Shown here piece after piece: positions 62,286 to 64,000 of a DNA stretch of 64,000 bases. Numbering within the stretch: the first letter of the stretch is position 1; every line of letters starts with the position of its first letter. The position numbers and the translations under genes are program-made. Source of the DNA: Acidimicrobiia bacterium (GTDB lineage: Bacteria; Actinomycetota; Acidimicrobiia; IMCC26256; PALSA-610); NCBI GenBank assembly GCA_026002935.1, contig BPGH01000001.1, positions 1,785,965 to 1,849,964 of the forward strand. Reading direction: 5' to 3'. A model generated the notes under the pieces. It had not been told where the DNA came from and did not search any database. It saw nothing but the letters and a program-made list of their open reading frames with translations.

Positions 62286-64000
62286 ATGGCTGCCACGCCC
62301 CGTCGTCGCGGTGGGACGAAGCGGCGCCGGCCGGCGCCGCGGGCCCGCCGGGCCGCGGCCGCACCCGGGCGGCTGCGCGAGGAGGTCGGCGCCCAGCTCG
62401 GCCGCCACGCCCCTGACGCGCTGGCGATCGCGCTCGGGGTCGCCGGGTGCATCACGGCGCTCGGGATGTTCTCCGGGCTGGCCGGCCCGCTCGGCGACGC
62501 GCTCGACACGGCCGCCGCGGTGCTGCTCGGCCGGGGCCGGGTCGTCGTGCCGGTCGCGCTCCTCGTCGGCGCGGCCGGCGCGCTCGCGGGCGCGCGTGCC
62601 GATGACGACGACGGGCGCGCCCGCCAGGGCATCCGGCTGGGCGTCGGGCTCGCGCTCGGGGCCGCCGCGGTGGTCGGCTGCCTGCACCTCGCGGGCGGCA
62701 GCCCCGACACGCAGCGCCTCGCGCCCCTGCGCGAGGCCGGCGGCGTCCTCGGCGCGCTGGTCGGGGCGCCGCTGCGCGCGCTGCTCGGCCCGGCGGGGGC
62801 CGTGATCGTGCTCGTGGCCGCGGGGCTGCTCGGCGTCCTGCTGGTCGCGGGCACCGGGCTGCGCCAGGTCGTCGCCGGCGCGGTCGTCGCCGCGCGCTGG
62901 GTCGCGGCGCGCGCCCGGTCCCTGCTCGTGCTGCCGTCGCCGGCGCTCGACGACGCCCCGTACGCCCCCGACCGGCCGCACCGGTACGACGACCTCGCGC
63001 CGGGGGCGGCCGGCCCGGTGGTCGACCTGGTCGCGGCGGAGGCCGGCGCGGGGCCCGGGGTGGACCCGGCGACGAGGGTGCCGAGGCGGCGGGGGAGTTC
63101 GGGGAGGACGCGCCGCGACGAGGGCGAGGAGGCGTACGACGAGTACGACGAGTACGACGAGGACGACGAGTACGACGAGACGACGGAAGCGGGGTACGAC
63201 GGGTACGAGGAACTCGACGACGGCGACGACGACGTGACGACGACGGGGCCGCCGCGTCCGGCGAGCACCCGCCGGCGTCGGCCGCGCCCGTCCCGTGGCG
63301 CCTGCCGCCCGCATCGTTGCTGAAGCGCAGCCAGTCGCGCGAGGTCGACCCGCGCATGGTGGCCGCCGGTGGCGAGGTGCTCGAGGCGACGTTGCGCGAG
63401 TTCGGTGTCGACGCCCGCCTCATCGGCTCGACCGTGGGGCCGACCGTCACGCGCTACGAGCTCGAGCTCGCCCCCGGGGTCAAGGTGTCGAAGGTCACGG
63501 GCCTCGCCAAGGAGATCGCGTACTCGATGGCGAGCCACGACGTGCGCATCCTGGCGCCGATCCCGGGCCGCAGCGCGATCGGTGTCGAGGTGCCGAACAA
63601 GATGCGCCCGCTCGTGACGCTCGGTGACGTGCTCGCCAGCGACGAGGCGAAGAAGGCGGCGCACCCGCTCGAGGTCGCGATGGGCCGCGACATCGCCGGG
63701 CGGGCCGTCATGGCGAACCTCGCGACCTTCCCGCACGTCCTCATCGCCGGCCAGACCGGGGCGGGCAAGTCGAGCTGCATCAACAGCATCGTCACGTCGA
63801 TCCTGATGCGCACGACCCCCGACGAGGTGCGGCTGATCCTCGTCGACCCCAAGCGCGTCGAGCTGGGCCAGTACAACGCCGTCCCGCACCTGCTCACCGA
63901 GGTCGTCACCAACCCGAAGAAGGCGGCGAACGCGCTCGATTGGGCCGTGCGCGAGATGGAGATGCGCTACGACCTGCTCGCGAGCGTCGGTGTGCGCGAC
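62286..64000 (+). CDS. ftsK: DNA translocase FtsK, 3' end cut by window, one apparent frameshift
   Basis: The first 300 codons encode a basic N-terminus and four membrane helices (about residues 43-65, 75-95, 113-135 and 165-200), then an acidic linker with a tandem YDE/DDE repeat. The motor part (from KRSQSREVDPRMV in the other frame) shows the alpha domain and the Walker A IAGQTGAGKSSCINSI, followed by LILVDPKRVELGQYNAVPHLLTEV (Walker B); the gene continues past 64000. One base is missing at 63235/63236 (GTGACG where GTCGACG would keep frame). FtsK pumps chromosomal DNA at the division septum. Confidence 0.88.
63135..63179 (+). repeat. Tandem 9-nt repeat in the ftsK linker
   Basis: Five head-to-tail units of TACGACGAG (the fourth reads GACGACGAG), at 63135-63143, 63144-63152, 63153-63161, 63162-63170 and 63171-63179. 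It encodes an acidic Tyr-Asp-Glu stretch in the cytoplasmic linker. Prone to copy-number change. Confidence 0.8.

Noticed and set aside
63135..63179. CRISPR-like or satellite repeat
   Set aside because: The units are 9 nt, contiguous and in the coding frame of the FtsK linker; no spacers.
1..64000. tRNA, rRNA, insertion sequence, prophage or toxin-antitoxin genes
   Set aside because: I read both strands for tRNA arms, transposase motifs and terminal inverted repeats, and found no supported case.

Overview
The window is one very GC-rich chromosomal segment. It has long open frames, GTG/TTG starts, 4-nt GTGA/ATGA gene overlaps and -10 boxes of the TAnnnT type placed 6-10 nt before start codons. 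The housekeeping order rimP-nusA-ylxR-infB-DUF503-rbfA-DHH phosphoesterase-truB-ribF-rpsO-pnp-M16 peptidase-dapB, followed by RNase J and FtsK, is actinobacterial. My best guess is a deep-branching actinobacterium such as an acidimicrobiial lineage. That placement is inference from gene order and composition, not from a marker search.

Layout. (1) Positions 1-22263 hold a surface-glycan region. It has eight glycosyltransferase-type genes, several carrying two catalytic modules, plus two sulfotransferases, two acetyltransferases, a Wzz/BY-kinase-like chain-length protein, a polysaccharide deacetylase, a WecA/MraY-like initiating transferase and a Tat-exported LPxTG protein. (2) 22285-26218 (minus) hold a nucleotide-sugar dehydrogenase, an NAD-dependent epimerase, an alpha/beta hydrolase and a methyltransferase. 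(3) 26239-31084 (minus) are an assimilatory sulfate operon: sulfite reductase, cysH, cysD and cysN, preceded by a 30-codon leader ORF with one Cys codon. (4) 31164-33997 hold proS and an ATP-dependent DNA ligase. (5) 34165-47766 are the translation and RNA-processing block, with an attenuator-like hairpin before rimP and hairpins between rpsO and pnp. (6) 47845-52767 are a branched-chain amino acid ABC transporter (livGFHMK). (7) 52757-55802 (minus) are bioA-bioF-bioD. (8) 55882-64000 hold two TetR regulators, a diiron ferritin-like protein, RNase J, an SDR oxidoreductase, an M28 peptidase lipoprotein and the 5' part of ftsK.

How the genes work together. The glycan genes probably build, modify and length-control a cell-surface polysaccharide on a lipid carrier. 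The neighbouring nucleotide-sugar genes may feed it, and the sulfotransferases suggest a sulfated product. The sulfate operon makes APS and reduces it to sulfide; no APS kinase is present here. The rimP-pnp block couples ribosome maturation, transcription elongation, initiation, tRNA modification and RNA decay.

The most notable anomaly is a cluster of nine single-base frame breaks between 57590 and 63236. It hits five consecutive genes, including the normally indispensable ftsK and RNase J, while I see none in the preceding 57 kb. This looks more like local assembly error than biology. No tRNA, rRNA, CRISPR array, insertion sequence or prophage was recognised. No gap between genes exceeds about 250 bases.
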